This document shows, piece after piece, positions 24,401 to 39,400 of a stretch of DNA of 64,000 nucleotides. The notes below the pieces were generated by a model that saw only the letters and a program-made list of their open reading frames with translations, ran no database searches and was not told the origin of the DNA. The DNA comes from Actinernus sp. WN-2022 (Eukaryota; Cnidaria; Anthozoa; Actiniaria; Actinernidae). Numbering within the stretch: the stretch's first letter is position 1; every line of letters starts with the position of its first letter. The position numbers and the translations under genes were made by a program. The stretch covers positions 838,501 to 902,500 of the forward strand of contig JAOWCC010000044.1 in assembly GCA_030867875.1 (NCBI GenBank), read 5' to 3'.

Positions 24401-27400
24401 TTGTTCTCATTGTCTAAGTGGCCACAGTTACACGGTAAACTATTATACAAAGACAGTGTATCCGTCGAGGAACTATTGGCTGTTATAGTTCACAACAACA
24501 TTTTGGCGCGCGCTCATTGGCTAAAAGCGATCGCTTGTTCGTTGTCCAAAAGCGATTGTCCTCCGCGGATGCAAACTATCACGCGTTGTAACCCATCAAA
24601 TACTTTTTCTCGCGCGTGATTGGTTGAATGCGTCACGTGACCCAATAATTTCTCTCCGCGAGCGGGAAATATCAGCGAATACAACCCCTGTGAGCGTATA
24701 AACGCGCGTCAAAGAAAATATTTGAAGGATGATAATAACAATGACCTACAATGTGGCGTCGAAATATGCCCTGATATTTGTCCTTGGACATTATCTGATC
24801 CTCGAAGCTCAGTTTCCCTCGAGCCTCGCTCTCGGGAACTGTTCTATTCTCGGTTCAGATAATGTCCGCGGACGAAATATCAGGGCATATTTCGACAAAT
24901 AGGTTATTGTATTTATAGTGCCCGTTAAGCGCGAAAGACAATTTTGTATGAACAATAACGACAAATAGTAAGAGTGTATTTGTCTATTATCGGCTGATAA
25001 TTCGATGTTCTTAAAGTTAGCATAAGTATACGCCCTCAAACTGCCTTCTCGGGCTTATATTTGTTTTAAGAACATCACATTTCCGCGGGCTACTATCAGC
25101 CGCAACTTTTACTTCGGAAAGTAAAAGTACTAAATACTTACCAATTCAAATCTTAAGTCAGAATTCCTACGGGAAGTCTGATTATTTTAGCCATACGTTA
25201 AAACTTAGACTGACCGCCATTACTCGGATTACAAACGAGCAATCCTTTGTTTGGCGGTCTGTTCGTGACGTCATCTACTCAACAGCTACTCGACACAGCG
25301 ACTAGAAGGCATTTTATAAGGTTCAAACTTGAGTACAATCTCTCTTAGACGTTCCTATATAAAAATAACCCCTTCCTTCTGCATACCAAAGTATTTTATT
25401 GGGTTGCTCAGATGATGTCATCCAATTATAATCCGATTAATGACGGACAGAAATTATGGCTAAAATAATGAGACTTCCCGTAATAATTTTGACTTAAGAT
25501 TTTTAAATGGTACTATAAACTAATTGAGATTTTGAAACGCGATACCGAATTATATTACCGGCCAGTTGGGAGAAAATATATTCCGTATTGGGCGGAGTCG
25601 CGCAGCGACGAAGCCCAATACGAAGAATATATTTTCTTCCAACGTCGGCAATATAATTCGGTATCGGCGTCTCAAAATCGCAATTAGTTTTGTATCGCGA
25701 TTCAACAGTTAAGTCGGGAATTGTTAAAAGAAAGAAGAGAATGAAGCACCAAACTTATGCTGATCGTAATTTCAATTCTCAAAAGGCGCCTAGTATATCT
25801 ATGGCAACGGTTTCACGGCTTGAGTGGCGAAAACTTTCGCGACGTGTTTTGAAATCTCTTCAAAAATTATGAAAATTGTACTTTTAGCGAATAAGAGTGT
25901 TAGATTTCTGACGGAAACTACAATGCCAACCTTACCTTTAGGATTGAATGATGCTTATCTTGTAATTTACAGTGTTTTGAAGGTGAAATTGTAGAAATCT
26001 TGCTGTTGAACAAACGACTTTTGACCTTGACCTGGAACCCATGTAACTGCAAGGGCTCGCGCAAGAGCCAATCAGAGGCTGGTATTCTGAGACGCAATAC
26101 CATGTTATATTGGCGTCTCAAAAGTAAACAAAGTGATCAGTGAATCGTGATACATGTAGGTATTTAGTACTTTACTTTCCAAAACTGAAGGAAACAGGAG
26201 AAGTGTAATTTGATCGCAGTAGCACTTACAGTAGGCTAAATGTAACTTAGGCAACGTTAAACTTGAGACAATGCTGGTCAGCGGTTCCCCCTGAGGCATA
26301 GCATTATCAGCGGGGTGTACCTGGGACTGTCTTCTCTAGTTGTTCTAATTCCTATAGCTACAACGAGGAGGTTATGCTCGGAAGATAGGTTACTGTGAAT
26401 TGAAATGTATGTACATAACACAATAGACCATTCCACGGTTTTTTCAACATTTTGATATGTACAAAACCGCCGATATACTGCCGAAAGAGCAACTCGAAAT
26501 TAGTGACAATCCCAAATTTGGGAGCTATATCTTGAAAACTAACAACGATACAGGCCCGCAAACTCGGAATTGTATGGAAATTTCGACTGGGGGAAAATTA
26601 GTGCCCCCCCCCCCCAAACCATACAAACGTCCGTAAAATTCGTACTTTGTGGGCCAGTATCTTTGCTCTTACGCAAGATAGTCTCAAATTTGGGATTTTG
26701 ACTAATTTCGAGTTGCTCTTTCAGCAGTATCAGCAGTTTTATTGTTATAAGTAGATATCAAAATGTTGAAAAAACGGCGTGAGATGGTGTTAATAAAATA
26801 TTAATTGGTGTTCATATTACCCTCGACAAGAACGTCAAAGCGCCAGTTGTCTTAGATGTGATACTAAAGTGGACCTCTACGAAGATTATACACAAACAAC
26901 TAAAGAAATAAATAGCTAAGCTGGTACTGGCAATACCTGTTGAGGAAGAATGTGAATGGTCTCCTATATGCAAAGCCAGCTCTTTTGACTCTAAGGTTCT
27001 CCATGAGTCCAAGGTACTTGACCTGGTGTCTGATCAAGCGTTCGTCAAATTTACCTGCAACGAAGAGTTCGGATATTCAACTTTTACATTAATAATTTAC
27101 TCCATCTTTCTGAATCAGAAAGAAGTTTGCAGCGTATTAGGAATTTACGCGCGGTTTAAGCCTGGCATTTCGGACACGGCACTCTTACATTTGGGTCGGC
27201 GGGCCGATAAGTTTGGGACGGCACTCTTGATTTTTTGCCATGTAAATGATGTACCCTAAATTATCGGCACTCTGTGAGGATTCTTGTCGTTTAAATAACT
27301 GAAGAGTGCCGCTCCCAAAATTATCGGCCCGCCGACCCAAATTTAAGAGTGCCGTGCCGAAAATGCTTGTCGTCTAATTGGTGTATGTTTAGAGATTGTT

Positions 27401-30400
27401 TGCTGGTTATACACATACACATCCATCATACGGTTGCAATAACTGGACTCTTCTGATGGGAACACGCATTGAGAAATAGTATTTCGACAGTTCAAGCCAA
27501 AGGGACCAATTTTGATAATTTGCACTTCAATCTCATCCAGTGAAGAGTACAGGGCCGCAGCTAGGATTTTTTGTCTAGCTAGGATTTTTTGGTTCCCCCT
27601 CAATGAGTAGATCTAAACATGAAAACACTCAAAGTACCAACATTTATTTTACTGTGTTTTGCGTCAAAGGAAAGAAAATCTTCAAATCTTCCTCCCAACC
27701 GCCGCTAAGTACAGACGGCTCAATTCCTATAATATGTGACATACGATTAGGGGAATACATTAGTTTAGTCATGTTGTTCTCGGCTTTGAATCAATTGACT
27801 AACGACTGTTCACTCGCCGCCATGTTGTTTCGATGCAAAGAAAAGTCCTGTCTGTCCAAACGCGTTGTCCAGGCCCCGTGCGACAAACTAGTACCTAGTC
27901 TCCAACTCGTTTTGGTTAAGGAAAATTGTGCTTTCTTTGTGCCAAAGGTGTGGTTGTTTTCCTTAGTATGCATGACGCACGATACGGGGGGAAAAACACT
28001 GAATTGAGCCTCCACACAAACTAGCTTTCTCAGCGAAGAATCGGCTATTTTTCGATCTTCAAAACGTATTTCCTCTTTTTAGACGTGCACTACAAAGAAA
28101 TAAAATAGCAGAACATATTTCTATTGAATACAAGTTTGTATAGTCGTCAGATTGATTTAGGGTTCAGTTCTCCTTTAAAACAAAACTAGAAAAATAACAC
28201 CCTAAGATAGAAAAACATACATGTGAATATCCCGATATCTTTTCAAACTTTTTCGATAGAGAATGGCAAAGATTAAAGTGATTACAAAAACCATATTCTA
28301 GAAACTTGATTTCGGTTACAGTGAATCGATTTCAAGTTGCTCTAAATTTCTCTTAAAAGCAGTATTTTTCATCCACTCGAATCTTTGCCATCCTTCAACA
28401 AAATTGTCTCAAATGTTCTCCAGTATACCTGGAAAGCATACTCTGCTAATCTGAGTAGTTATTTTTGACTTTCGTCATTAGGAAGTATATCATTTGGAGG
28501 TTGGCATGGCGCCTTTAATGCTAGTTGCTTGCACTATTCATTGAACGTACTGGGTCTCTTGAAGTCGTTGGGCTTGATGCACCTGACGTATGAGGGCTGT
28601 TTGGACATCAGGATCGTCATCAGATGACTCAGACTAGTCTTGAACTGAGACCCAGCCTGAAATCGTTTGAAAGGAAACTCTCATATTAGCATGCAGGTTT
28701 CAACAAAAGAAAGCAATGCGACGAAGATAAACAATAGGGAGTTTAAAGGTCATCAGTTTATGCGCATGCGCAGTAGAGACGAGATAGTTGAGTTTTCCGT
28801 GGGCCACGGGAAATTCAACTTATCCGCCATCAATGCGAGCGTGGTATAATCTGGTTCAATCTAAAAGCTTGTGTGGGCCATCAGTCCTCCAAACTTCGTA
28901 CAGTATTCTAGATGTATATATTGATTAGTTCTATAGCCTTTTTTTGTTTGATTTGCGAAAAAACGCGAAGTCAGCGTGGCGTAAACTAACGTATGTTTGT
29001 ACTAGTTCGATTTATCGGATGTCATGCGCTTGAAACAATTTTTATCACTTCAAATGAATGTCGATTGTTCACATGGCTATCCTGTGTGAGCTTCTGAAGG
29101 ACTACATTAAATACTTAGGAATTTATATTGATAAACATTTAAATTGGGGACCTCAGATCTGCCATATTAATAACAAAATATCTAAAAACCTGGGAATTAT
29201 TAATAAACTAAGACATTATCTTGACTTTCAAATGCTGAAACAACTTTATTACACATTGATTTACCCTTATCTGCAATATGGAATCATGAGCTGTGGAAAT
29301 ACTTATAAAACTCAATTACCCTATATCATTATGACGTCACTGCTTGTTTATGAGGGGGACAGAATCGACTTGAACAATAGAATTTTGAACTAAATCTGCT
29401 CTGCTGAGGAAAATTTAACTTCGAATTGTCTGGTTTCCAGATATCAGCTGTATCAATGTTTATCACACACTATTTACCGTATTTGGTGGCTGTTACCACT
29501 ATTCTACGTTCTACAAAATGCATTTGATAGCGATTTCCTTTGTGTTGTTGCTGTTTTGTCCCCCTCCCACGACCGTGATCCTTAGCGTTTAAACAATAGA
29601 TTGTTTTGATTTGACGTCATAATGATATAGGTCAATTGACTAAACTTAAAACTAAACAGAACAAATGCATTCGCACCATATTCTTTGCCAATAGCAGAGA
29701 GAGTGCTATGTCTTACTTTAATCTTCTAGAAATTTTAACACTTGACAATATATTTAAGCTCCGAATCTCAACATTTGGCCACAAAATCTCTTCTATTAGT
29801 ACAAATACACCTAGTGTCTTCTCCAGATATGTTTTACCTATATCTGAAATTCATCGCCACAATACCAGGTATGCTAAAAATATGAATTTCTAAAGACCGC
29901 AACCTAAAACTAACTATGGCATGACAACTTTCAAGTTTTCTTTATCCAAAATATGGCAATCGATCCCCACAGAAATTAAGTGTCTAAGTTACTCTCAGTT
30001 TAAGAAACATTATAAAATCTATCTTCTCAAATCACAACTGCCCTAGTCATGTATTAGATGTATGTGTTTGTTGATAATATTATTAGTTGATTAGTTTAAC
30101 ATATTAGCAAATTAGTTTAATATTTTCACTTTAAAAATTTGGTTCCTATCCTTACCTAGATATTTTCTAATCCAAATCCTATAGGAGCTATCGAGGCTTA
30201 AGTCAACCGCAGTTTTATATACCTTAAACCTGTATTTTACGTTGTCCTGTGGCAGTGGTTAACTCGAAAGCTTCGGCTCCTTTAACCACTGCACACTCTC
30301 CCCCTGTTACTACCATATTTAATACTGTCTTTTATGTATCCTCCTCCTAAATGTCTATCATACTCTTTAACTTGTAATTATCCGTGTAGTACATAGAGTG

Positions 30401-33400
30401 GAAAATAAAGAAAACTGAAACTTCTGTAGTTATTTGGAATCAGGGAATGTTTGAACGGTGCATTTCGTACACTTTTGCAAGCAGTGTAGCGCGCTGTTTA
30501 CTCGTAACGCAGTCTGTGAATTAATAACGAGCTTGTTTGTACTAGTTCGATCTATCTTTTTTCAACTCCAAAACAATTTCGATACCTTCAAGCGAATTTC
30601 GATTGCTCAGAAGACTATCCTGTGTGAGCTGCTGTGGTTATTTGTACTTCAAGAAATTTTTAAACGGGAGTTTTCCTACAGTTTTGGAAGCATTGTGTAG
30701 TACATGTACTTGACACTACAGTGTTTACTTGTGAAGAAAATCCTTACTAGTTCGAACTATCGGCTTTTATGGACTGGTCACTTATTTTACAGCTTCATAT
30801 GTATGTCGGTTGATCAGAAGACTATGCTCTTTGTGTTCCTGTGGTTTGTTTGGCATCAGAAAGTATTTTTAATGTACTTTTTGTTCGATTTTCGTGCAGT
30901 GTTTGGACATAATTCGTCGATATCAGATTTTATGCAACATTATCCAAATCAAGCATGTTCAACATTCTAAGAACAGAACTATTTGTCCAAATGTTATCAT
31001 ATCCAACTCAACTTCTTCCTCCATCGACTCTGAAGCCATTGTTACAACGAGGTTACCTAATACAGGGCCGCCAGCCTTTAAAATGCTACTACGTAACCGG
31101 GAAGATTTTGATATGCTAATTAGTACTTTCCGCACGCCTAATGCGCATGACTACCAGGTGACCATGCCTTAAAGTGCCCCTCAAACCCTTTTGCAAATTT
31201 CATATATATGAAACTTTGAAAGGTTTTGAGTACTTCTGCGAATAAATTTTGGGCTTACAGAGGATACTCTATGTTCTAGGCTTGTTTGAAATGGTGAAAA
31301 TGTGACCTCTCCTGACCCATTACCGTGTAAGAAAAAGCCTGGGTCGATTCCCTATCTTACGTCATCTAATTCATTCGACTTTGCAATAACTTGAATAAAT
31401 ATTTAGCATTTTCTCTAAAATAACTGTTTTCTTTACTAAAATCTCACAGACTGTGTATATTCTCTATATATCGATGCTGTTGTGATAGAAAGGCGTCATG
31501 GAGAATAATGCATTAATGAGGTGACGTAAGATAGGGAATCGACCCAGGCTTTTTCTTACACGGTAATGGGTCAGGAGAGGTCCATAGAGTATCCTCTGTA
31601 AGCCAAAAATTTCTTCGCAGAAGTACTCAAAACCTTTCAAAGTTTCATATATATAAAAATTGCAAAAGGGTTGAGGGGCACTTTAAGCAACGAGGACGGC
31701 AACGACGACGATGGCACAAAACAATAGACTTAATTACCAATAACAATAACTGCACGTGAAAATGCGCGCAGTGACACACATTTTTGCCGTCTTCATTAAA
31801 ATCACAACGCGAACCCCCAAGTTTTACATTGAGCAGAGAACGTCAACGTAAGAATTTAAAATGTTCTTATTTTCGTTCGGCGTGAACGAAACATTTTGTG
31901 CATCCAATTTTTCAAAAATCTGGATGTGAAAAGCAACGCAAGACGAATGAAAGAAATAATAAACAAGCGATTTGACGAGAAAGCACTTTTTCACGTTCCG
32001 TCGTCGTCGTCGTTGCCGTCCTCGATGCTTAAACTCCCTAATGATAAAATACAGTGACGTGATGAAATGAGTCTTATGTTCATCGAAAGTTTAGCAAATT
32101 AGTTAAGCCAGTCACCATCGCCGTCAAGAAGTGATAAGAAACTTCTGAGCATGCGCAAATCGCTTACGAAAAATAAACTCAGAAACCTAAGCAATGATTA
32201 TACACTGCCGATTTACCACAATCCTTTGCGTGATTAGAATATCCTAGATACTACTTGGTGTTTTCGAACTTCCGGGAACTGTAGAATCTTCGCAGTGGCT
32301 TCTCTCGTGATTATATGAATATTTACAAAACATGTGAGGTATCCCCTGATTCAATGATTATCGCGGTAGACACTTGTTTCGAAACTACCTTTGGACGCTA
32401 AATGACTGGGAGCTAATTTACATGGGCACATGTACATTACACATTAAGCATGGATATTAATTTCTCACACTTAGAGGACGGATAGTCGCTTGGTGTTGTG
32501 GTTATTGCGTAGGCTTTACTCACAGAAAGTTAGGGGTTCGACCAGCAAGAGAACTTCGCAATTTATTCTCTATTCTTGTTTCCTGTTGTTTACCTGTGAA
32601 CCTTAGCCCTATGTGAGTCAGAACACATTGTTCACCTGTTAACCTCTTTTCGAAATGGTCAGAATAAGTTTTATGGTTCGAGTTTGTGTTAGTGCATGTG
32701 ACTTTATAGATCAAGGGCGGTTAGGGTGATGGAGAACTGTGGTAATGGCTTAGTGGCAGGGCATGTCTTAGTGGCAGGGCATGTCTTAGTGGCAGGGCAT
32801 GTCTTAGTGGCAGGGCATGTCTTACTGGCAGGGCATGTCTTAGTGGCAGGGCATGTCTTAGTGGCAGGGCATGTCTTAGTGGCAGGCATGTCTTAGTGGC
32901 AGGGCATGTCTTAGTGGCAGGGCATGTCTTAGTGGCAGGGCATGTCTTAGTGGCAGGGCATGTCTTACTGGCAGGGCATGTCTTACTGGCAGGGCATGTC
33001 TTACTGGCAGGGCATGTCTTACTCAATTCAACTTTATTTAAACACGGAGATTTCAACAATTTTACACTGATTTCCATGAAAGCCGTGTATAATACACTAA
33101 GTAAAAATACAAATAATTCTCATAACAAGTAATTAAAGATATTAAACTGTACTATATTAAGCGTCTAACTAATATATCTATATCTATATATCTACTGGGG
33201 TCATATATTAACAATCAATATACATTTATGTACTAATGTATAGTAATATTAATAATCTAAGAATAATCTAAAATATATATAATAATCTAAAAAAATACTT
33301 TAAGGCATCATTAGTGACTCTAGTCAGTTGAGGAGAGTAATACCTTTCAATTTATTTTTAAAACTCACTAAGGAAGAACTTTGTTGAATTTCATTTGGTA

Positions 33401-36400
33401 GGTTATTCCATATCTTAGTTCCGTCATAACTGAAACTTTTTTTTAAGTATTCAGTATTAGGGCGTGGTATGAAAAGCTTCATATTGGAATTTCGAAGATT
33501 ATAATGAGTTGTTTGGTTTACTGTAGTAAACATTTCTTTAAGAGAGGTTGGAGCGAGGTTATTCATAATTTTGAACATTAAGGTTGCTTTACGTTTCACT
33601 CTTCTCTCAATAAGAGTTTCCCAATTTAGCAATTCTAGTGCATTTTGAGAACTTGTATTATAATCAGCTCTTAAGATAACCCTAGCTGCCCTATTTTGCA
33701 AAACTTGAAGTTCGTCGGACAAAGTTTTCCCGAACGTGTCCCAGACCTCACAACAGTAATCGAGATGAGATTGTATAAGTGAATTATATATAATTTGCAA
33801 GGTCTCGAAGGGCACGAAAGGTCTTACTCTCTTTAGGGCACCAATACTAGAAGTAATCTTTTTTGAGATAAATTTAATATGTTCATCCCATTTTAATTTG
33901 TCGTCAATTTGGACCCCCACTACTTTGCTAATAACGACTCGTTTGACTTTATTATTCTTGATTTGAATGCTTGGAGACTGGATTAAAGCGTCAAGTTTGT
34001 GACGAGAGGCAATCAACATATATTCAGTTTTAGTCATATTGAGGCTTAATTTATTTGCTGCCAGCCAATTATTTAAACTATCTAAATCTGTATTAGCTGA
34101 ATGCTCAATTTCGTTGATGCATTTACCACTAAAAGTTAAATTAGTATCATCTGCAAATAGGCATGATGTTGACTGTTCGAGACAATTGGGTAAGTCGTTA
34201 ATGTATATCAAGAACAGGAGGGGTCCAAGAATCGAACCTTAAGGTACTCCACAGGTGACTTCTCTTTCATTTGACTGTTTATTATTCACCATAGTGATTT
34301 GTTTGCGATTAGTCATATATGACTGTAGTAATTTTAGAGAAGTACCCTTTACTCCATAGAGCTCAAGCTTTTTCAATAAGATGCTATGATCAATAGTATC
34401 GAATGCTTTCTTGAGATCTATGTAGACTACAAGATTAAGTAACCCACGATCCATATTAACTAGCCATTCATTTGTAGTTGTTAGCAATGCTGTTGCAGTA
34501 GAATGGAATTTCCTAAAACCGAATTGGTTATCAGAAAGTAGGTTATTTATCATTAAGTAGTTGTAGAGTTGTTCGTACATAATTTTTTCTAAGAGTTTAC
34601 TAATAACAGGAAGAACTCTTTCAAGCGAGTGGAGCTCACCGTGTTGGGTCTCTTGAGGGAGAGCATTTCCGATTGAGGGAACACCTCAGATATGATCAAG
34701 TTCGTGCTCTGGCACATCGCCTGTGGAAGAGACAAACGCAACGTAAGGAAGAAGCTGAAACAAACAGAATGGAGAATGTAATGATAGCAGCTTATGAAAT
34801 AAGTTAAATCGTACACAAAACGTATGTCGAGTATGCTAAAGCGGCTAGGGCCACAAAGGCCATGTGGCAGTAGGGCCTTAACCCTGTGTGGGTAAAACAA
34901 ACGAAAAATGTATGTTTGGCCTCTTTGGGCCTCGTCAGCGTGGGGTAGCTATGGCTGGGTTCCCACTAGAAATTATGTGACATGTGTAAAAGCTGTGAAG
35001 CAGGAGGGTTGCGGCTGAATACGAAAAATGTCTCACGTGCACAGCTACTTATGAAATATCGAACAAGTCTTATTACATCCTTGCACATAACATAAATAAT
35101 GAGTTGTTGTGCTGATTAACTCACAAGAGCATCTATCCTCTATACTAACAATGGCAAAGTACCTTAATTGATATAACAGATAGCACATCTGCTAAATATG
35201 ATGACAGTTAAAGATTGTGCACGTTGTATTAATAATGAGACAGCATCGTCATTCATATCGCTTTTTACCTTTTTGAAATCGAAACTGAAGTAAAAACGTG
35301 AACATTTGCCTTACCTCTTTTAAGTCTCTATAAAGCAGGTCGTTGTTTTTGTCAACGAAGCCTAAGATAGGACAACGAAGTTTTAATTGTTAACAACAAC
35401 ATCACACAACTGATAAGCAAGTCGAAGTAACAACATAGAAAATACCTAAAAATGGGTCCCAAAATAGATCAGGTGGTACACCTCACCTAACCATGGTTAC
35501 ATTAACATGTGCAGTTTCGGGGTAAACTTACTGCTAACGTTGTAGGTCACATTCCCTGCATAGTGCTTCAGTCTGAACTCCTGAAATACAACAGATTGTT
35601 TGATTACTTATTCTAAAATGTCTTACGTCAGTCATTGCTATATGTTTAGGATAAAACTAGTTAGAATATACAAAAGTTTCAAGTTCAATTTCCTTTAGGA
35701 AGTCTCTTACAACTCCTATAACGTCACTTTATCAAAACCCGGCCCACCAATACTTTGTAACTAATACAAGGGTGCAGCACCATTTAGCAATAATCTTTCA
35801 ATTAATCGAATCTTACTTAGCTGATGTGAAGTACAAGTAGTAATAAAAGTCTAGCTTACCTTGGATGCCTATTTCCACTCTTCGTGAAAGATAAGGCGGC
35901 AACCAATCTAACTTTCATGCGAAATTGGTTGACAGTCTAGGATTAATCATTAACACGCTAATTCGATTTATTCCTTAACCAATCATACACGAGTGGGCGG
36001 TTTCTACATACAGCGGTATTTCTCGCAGATCTTCGTTCTTTCGTTACACGTTTCATATGTAGCTTTGTCAGTTTAAAGACTTGGTACTTTCGTCAGGCGT
36101 GACATTGCACGGGTGTCTTTCATCGACGTTAACCAATCAACAGAAAACTTTCATCGTGACGTTCTTAATTTATTGGTAAATTATTAGTAAGAATCTGTAC
36201 TAGATTTTTCTTACGCGCCGTCTGATTGGCGTGGTGTAATCAGTCAAGTGGCGCTTTGAACCAGAGACTTTTCCGGCGTTTCTGGCTAGCTAGTATCCAC
36301 TCCTTCACGGTCTTGATAACAACAGAAAACGCCTGAGAAGAACCACTGAAACCCAGGGTAAGTCTAACTTGGCAATGTTGGCAAGTACTTCAACTAACCC

Positions 36401-39400
36401 AGGGTAAGTCTAACTTGGCAATGTTGGCAAGTACTTCAACTAACCCAGGGTAAGTCTAACTTGGCAATGTTGGCAAGTACTTCAACTAACCCAGGGTAAG
36501 TCTAGCTTGGCAATGTTGGCAAGTACTTCAACTAACCCAGGGTAAGTCTAACTTGGCAATGTTGGCAAGTACTTCAACTAACCCAGGGTAAGTCTAGCTT
36601 GGCAATGTTGGCAAGTACTTCAACTAACCCAGGGTAAGTCTAGCTTGGCAATGTTGGCAAGTACTTCAACTAACCCAGGGTAAGTCTAACTTGGCAATGT
36701 TGGCAAGTACTTCAACTAACCCAGGGTAAGTCTAACTTGGCAATGTTGGCAAGTACTTCAACTAACCCAGGGTAAGTCTAGCTTGGCAATGTTGGCAAGT
36801 ACTTCAACTAACCCAGGATAAGTCTAACTTGGCAATGTTGGCAAGTACTTCAACTAACCCAGGGTAAGTCTAGCTTGGCAATGTTGGCAAGTACTTCAAC
36901 TAACCCAGGGTAAGTCTAGCTTGGCAATGTTGGCAAGTACTTCAACTAACCCAGGGTAAGTCTAACTTGGCAATGTTGGCAAGTACTTCAACTAACCCAG
37001 GGTAAGTCTAACTTGGCAATGTTGGCAAGTACTTCAACTAACCCAGGGTAAGTCTAGCTTGGCAATGTTGGCAAGTACTTCAACTAACCCAGGGTAAGTC
37101 TAACTTGGCAATGTTGGCAAGTACTTCAACTAACCCAGGGTAAGTCTAGCTTGGCAATGTTGGCAAGTACTTCAACTAACCCAGGGTAAGTCTAACTTGG
37201 CAATGTTGGCAAGTACTTCAACTAACCCAGGGTAAGTCTAGCTTGGCAATGTTGGCAAGTACTTCAACTAACCCAGGGTAAGTCTAGCTTGGCAATGTTG
37301 GCAAGTACTTCAACTAACCCAGGGTAAGTCTAACTTGGCAATGTTGGCAAGTACTTCAACTAACCCAGGGTAAGTCTAGCTTGGCAATGTTGGCAAGTAC
37401 TTCAACTAACCCAGGGTAAATCTAGCTTGGCAATGTTGGCAAGTACTTCAACTAACCCAGGGTAAGTCTAGCTTGGCAATGTTGGCAAGTACTTCAACTA
37501 ACCCAGGGTAAGTCTAACTTGGCAATGTTGGCAAGTACTTCAACTAACCCAGGGTAAGTCTAGCTTGGCAATGTTGGCAAGTACTTCAACTAACCCAGGG
37601 TAAGTCTAGCTTGGCAATGTTGGCAAGTACTTCAACTAACCCAGGGTAAGTCTAACTTGGCAATGTTGGCAAGTACTTCAACTAACCCAGGGTAAGTCTA
37701 GCTTGGCAATGTTGGCAAGTACTTCAACTAACCCAGGGTAAGTCTAACTTGGCAATGTTGGCAAGTACTTCAACTAACCCAGGGTAAGTCTAGCTTGGCA
37801 ATGTTGGCAAGTACTTAAACTAACCCAGGGTAAGTCTAACTTGGCAATGTTGGCAAGTACTTCAACTAACCCAGGGTAAGTCTAGCTTGGCAATGTTGGC
37901 AAGTACTTCAACTAACCCAGGGTAAGTCTAGCTTGGCAATGTTGGCAAGTACTTCAACTAACCCAGGGTAAGTCTAGCTTGGCAATGTTGGCAAGTACTT
38001 CAACTAACCCAGGGTAAGTCTAACTTGGCAATGTTGGCAAGTACTTCAACTAACCCAGGGTAAGTCTAGCTTGGCAATGTTGGCAAGTACTTCAACTAAC
38101 CCAGGGTAAGTCTAGCTTGGCAATGTTGGCAAGTACTTCAACTAACCCAGGGTAAGTCTAGCTTGGCAATGTTGGCAAGTTCTTCAACTAAGCCAGGGTA
38201 AGTCTAACTTGGCAATGTTGGCAAGTACTTCAACTAACCCAGGGTAAGTCTAGCTTGGCAATGTTGGCAAGTACTTCAACTAACCCAGGGTAAGTCTAGC
38301 TTGGCAATGTTGGCAAGTACTTCAACTAACCCAGGGTAAGTCTAGCTTGGCAATGTTGGCAAGTTCTTCAACTAACCCAGGGTAAGTCTAGCTTGGCAAT
38401 GTTGGCAAGTACTTCAACTAACCCAGGGTAAGTCTAGCTTGGCAATGTTGGCAAGTACTTAAACTAACCCAGGGTAAGTCTAACTTGGCAATGTTGGCAA
38501 GTACTTCAACTAACCCAGGGTAAGTCTAGCTTGGCAATGTTGGCAAGTACTTCAACTAACCCAGGGTAAGTCTAGCTTGGCAATGTTGGCAAGTACTTCA
38601 ACTAACCCAGGGTAAGTCTAACTTGGCAATGTTGGCAAGTACTTCAACTAACCCAGGGTAAGTCTAGCTTGGCAATGTTGGCAAGTACTTCAACTAACCC
38701 AGGGTAAGTCTAGCTTGGCAATGTTGGCAAGTACTTCAACTAACCCAGGGTAAGTCTAGCTTGGCAATGTTGGCAAGTTCTTCAACTAAGCCAGGGTAAG
38801 TCTAACTTGGCAATGTTGGCAAGTACTTCAACTAACCCAGGGTAAGTCTAGCTTGGCAATGTTGGCAAGTACTTCAACTAACCCAGGGTAAGTCTAACTT
38901 GGCAAGTACTTCAACTAAGCCAGGGTAAGTCTAACTTGGCAATGTTGGCAAGTACTTCAACTAAGCCAGGGTAAGTCTAACTTGGCAATGTTGGCAAGTA
39001 CTTCAACTAAGCCAGGGTAAGTCTAACTTGGCAAGTACTTCAACTAACCCAGGGTAAGTCTAGCTTGGCAATGTTGGCAAGTACTTCAACTAAGCCAGGG
39101 TAAGTCTAACTTGGCAAGTACTTCAACTAACCCAGGGTAAGTCTAGCTTGGCAATGTTGGCAAGTACTTCAACTAACCCAGGGTAAGTCTAGCTTGGCAA
39201 TGTTGGCAAGTACTTCAACTAAGCCAGGGTAAGTCTAACTTGGCAAGTACTTCAACTAACCCAGGGTAAGTCTAACTTGGCAATGTTGGCAAGTACTTCA
39301 ACTAAGCCAGGGTAAGTCTAACTTGGCAATGTTGGCAAGTACTTCAACTAAGCCAGGGTAAGTCTAACTTGGCAAGTACTTCAACTAACCCAGGGTAAGT

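Larger units (their letters stand above)
28958..30890. repeat. Three degenerate copies of a dispersed/tandem repeat
   Basis: TTTGTACTAGTTCGAT.TATC, CGATTG.TCA.A.G.CTATCCTGTGTGAGCT recur at 28990-29096, 30530-30640 and, weaker, 30745-30860. The first copy is interrupted by LINE B. Confidence 0.7.

Noticed and set aside
27718..28012. MITE with GGCTCAATTC ends
   Set aside because: Only a 10-bp inverted pair with no target duplication; too weak.
30894..31172. 92-residue frame on the + strand
   Set aside because: Spans a degenerate dispersed repeat and runs to the edge of a MITE; no similarity recognised.
32704..33132. Open frames with repeated CPATKT or AGHVLV peptides
   Set aside because: They follow directly from an 18-bp satellite that is a multiple of three; both strands stay open and no start, splice or conservation signal supports a protein.
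34625..34806. A + strand frame rich in Arg, Glu and Leu
   Set aside because: It is the antisense shadow of myosin exon 12 and its flank.
35855..35935. An extra myosin exon between exons 9 and 10
   Set aside because: A donor-like GGTAAGC is present but the needed frame has a stop, and exons 9 and 10 already join in phase.
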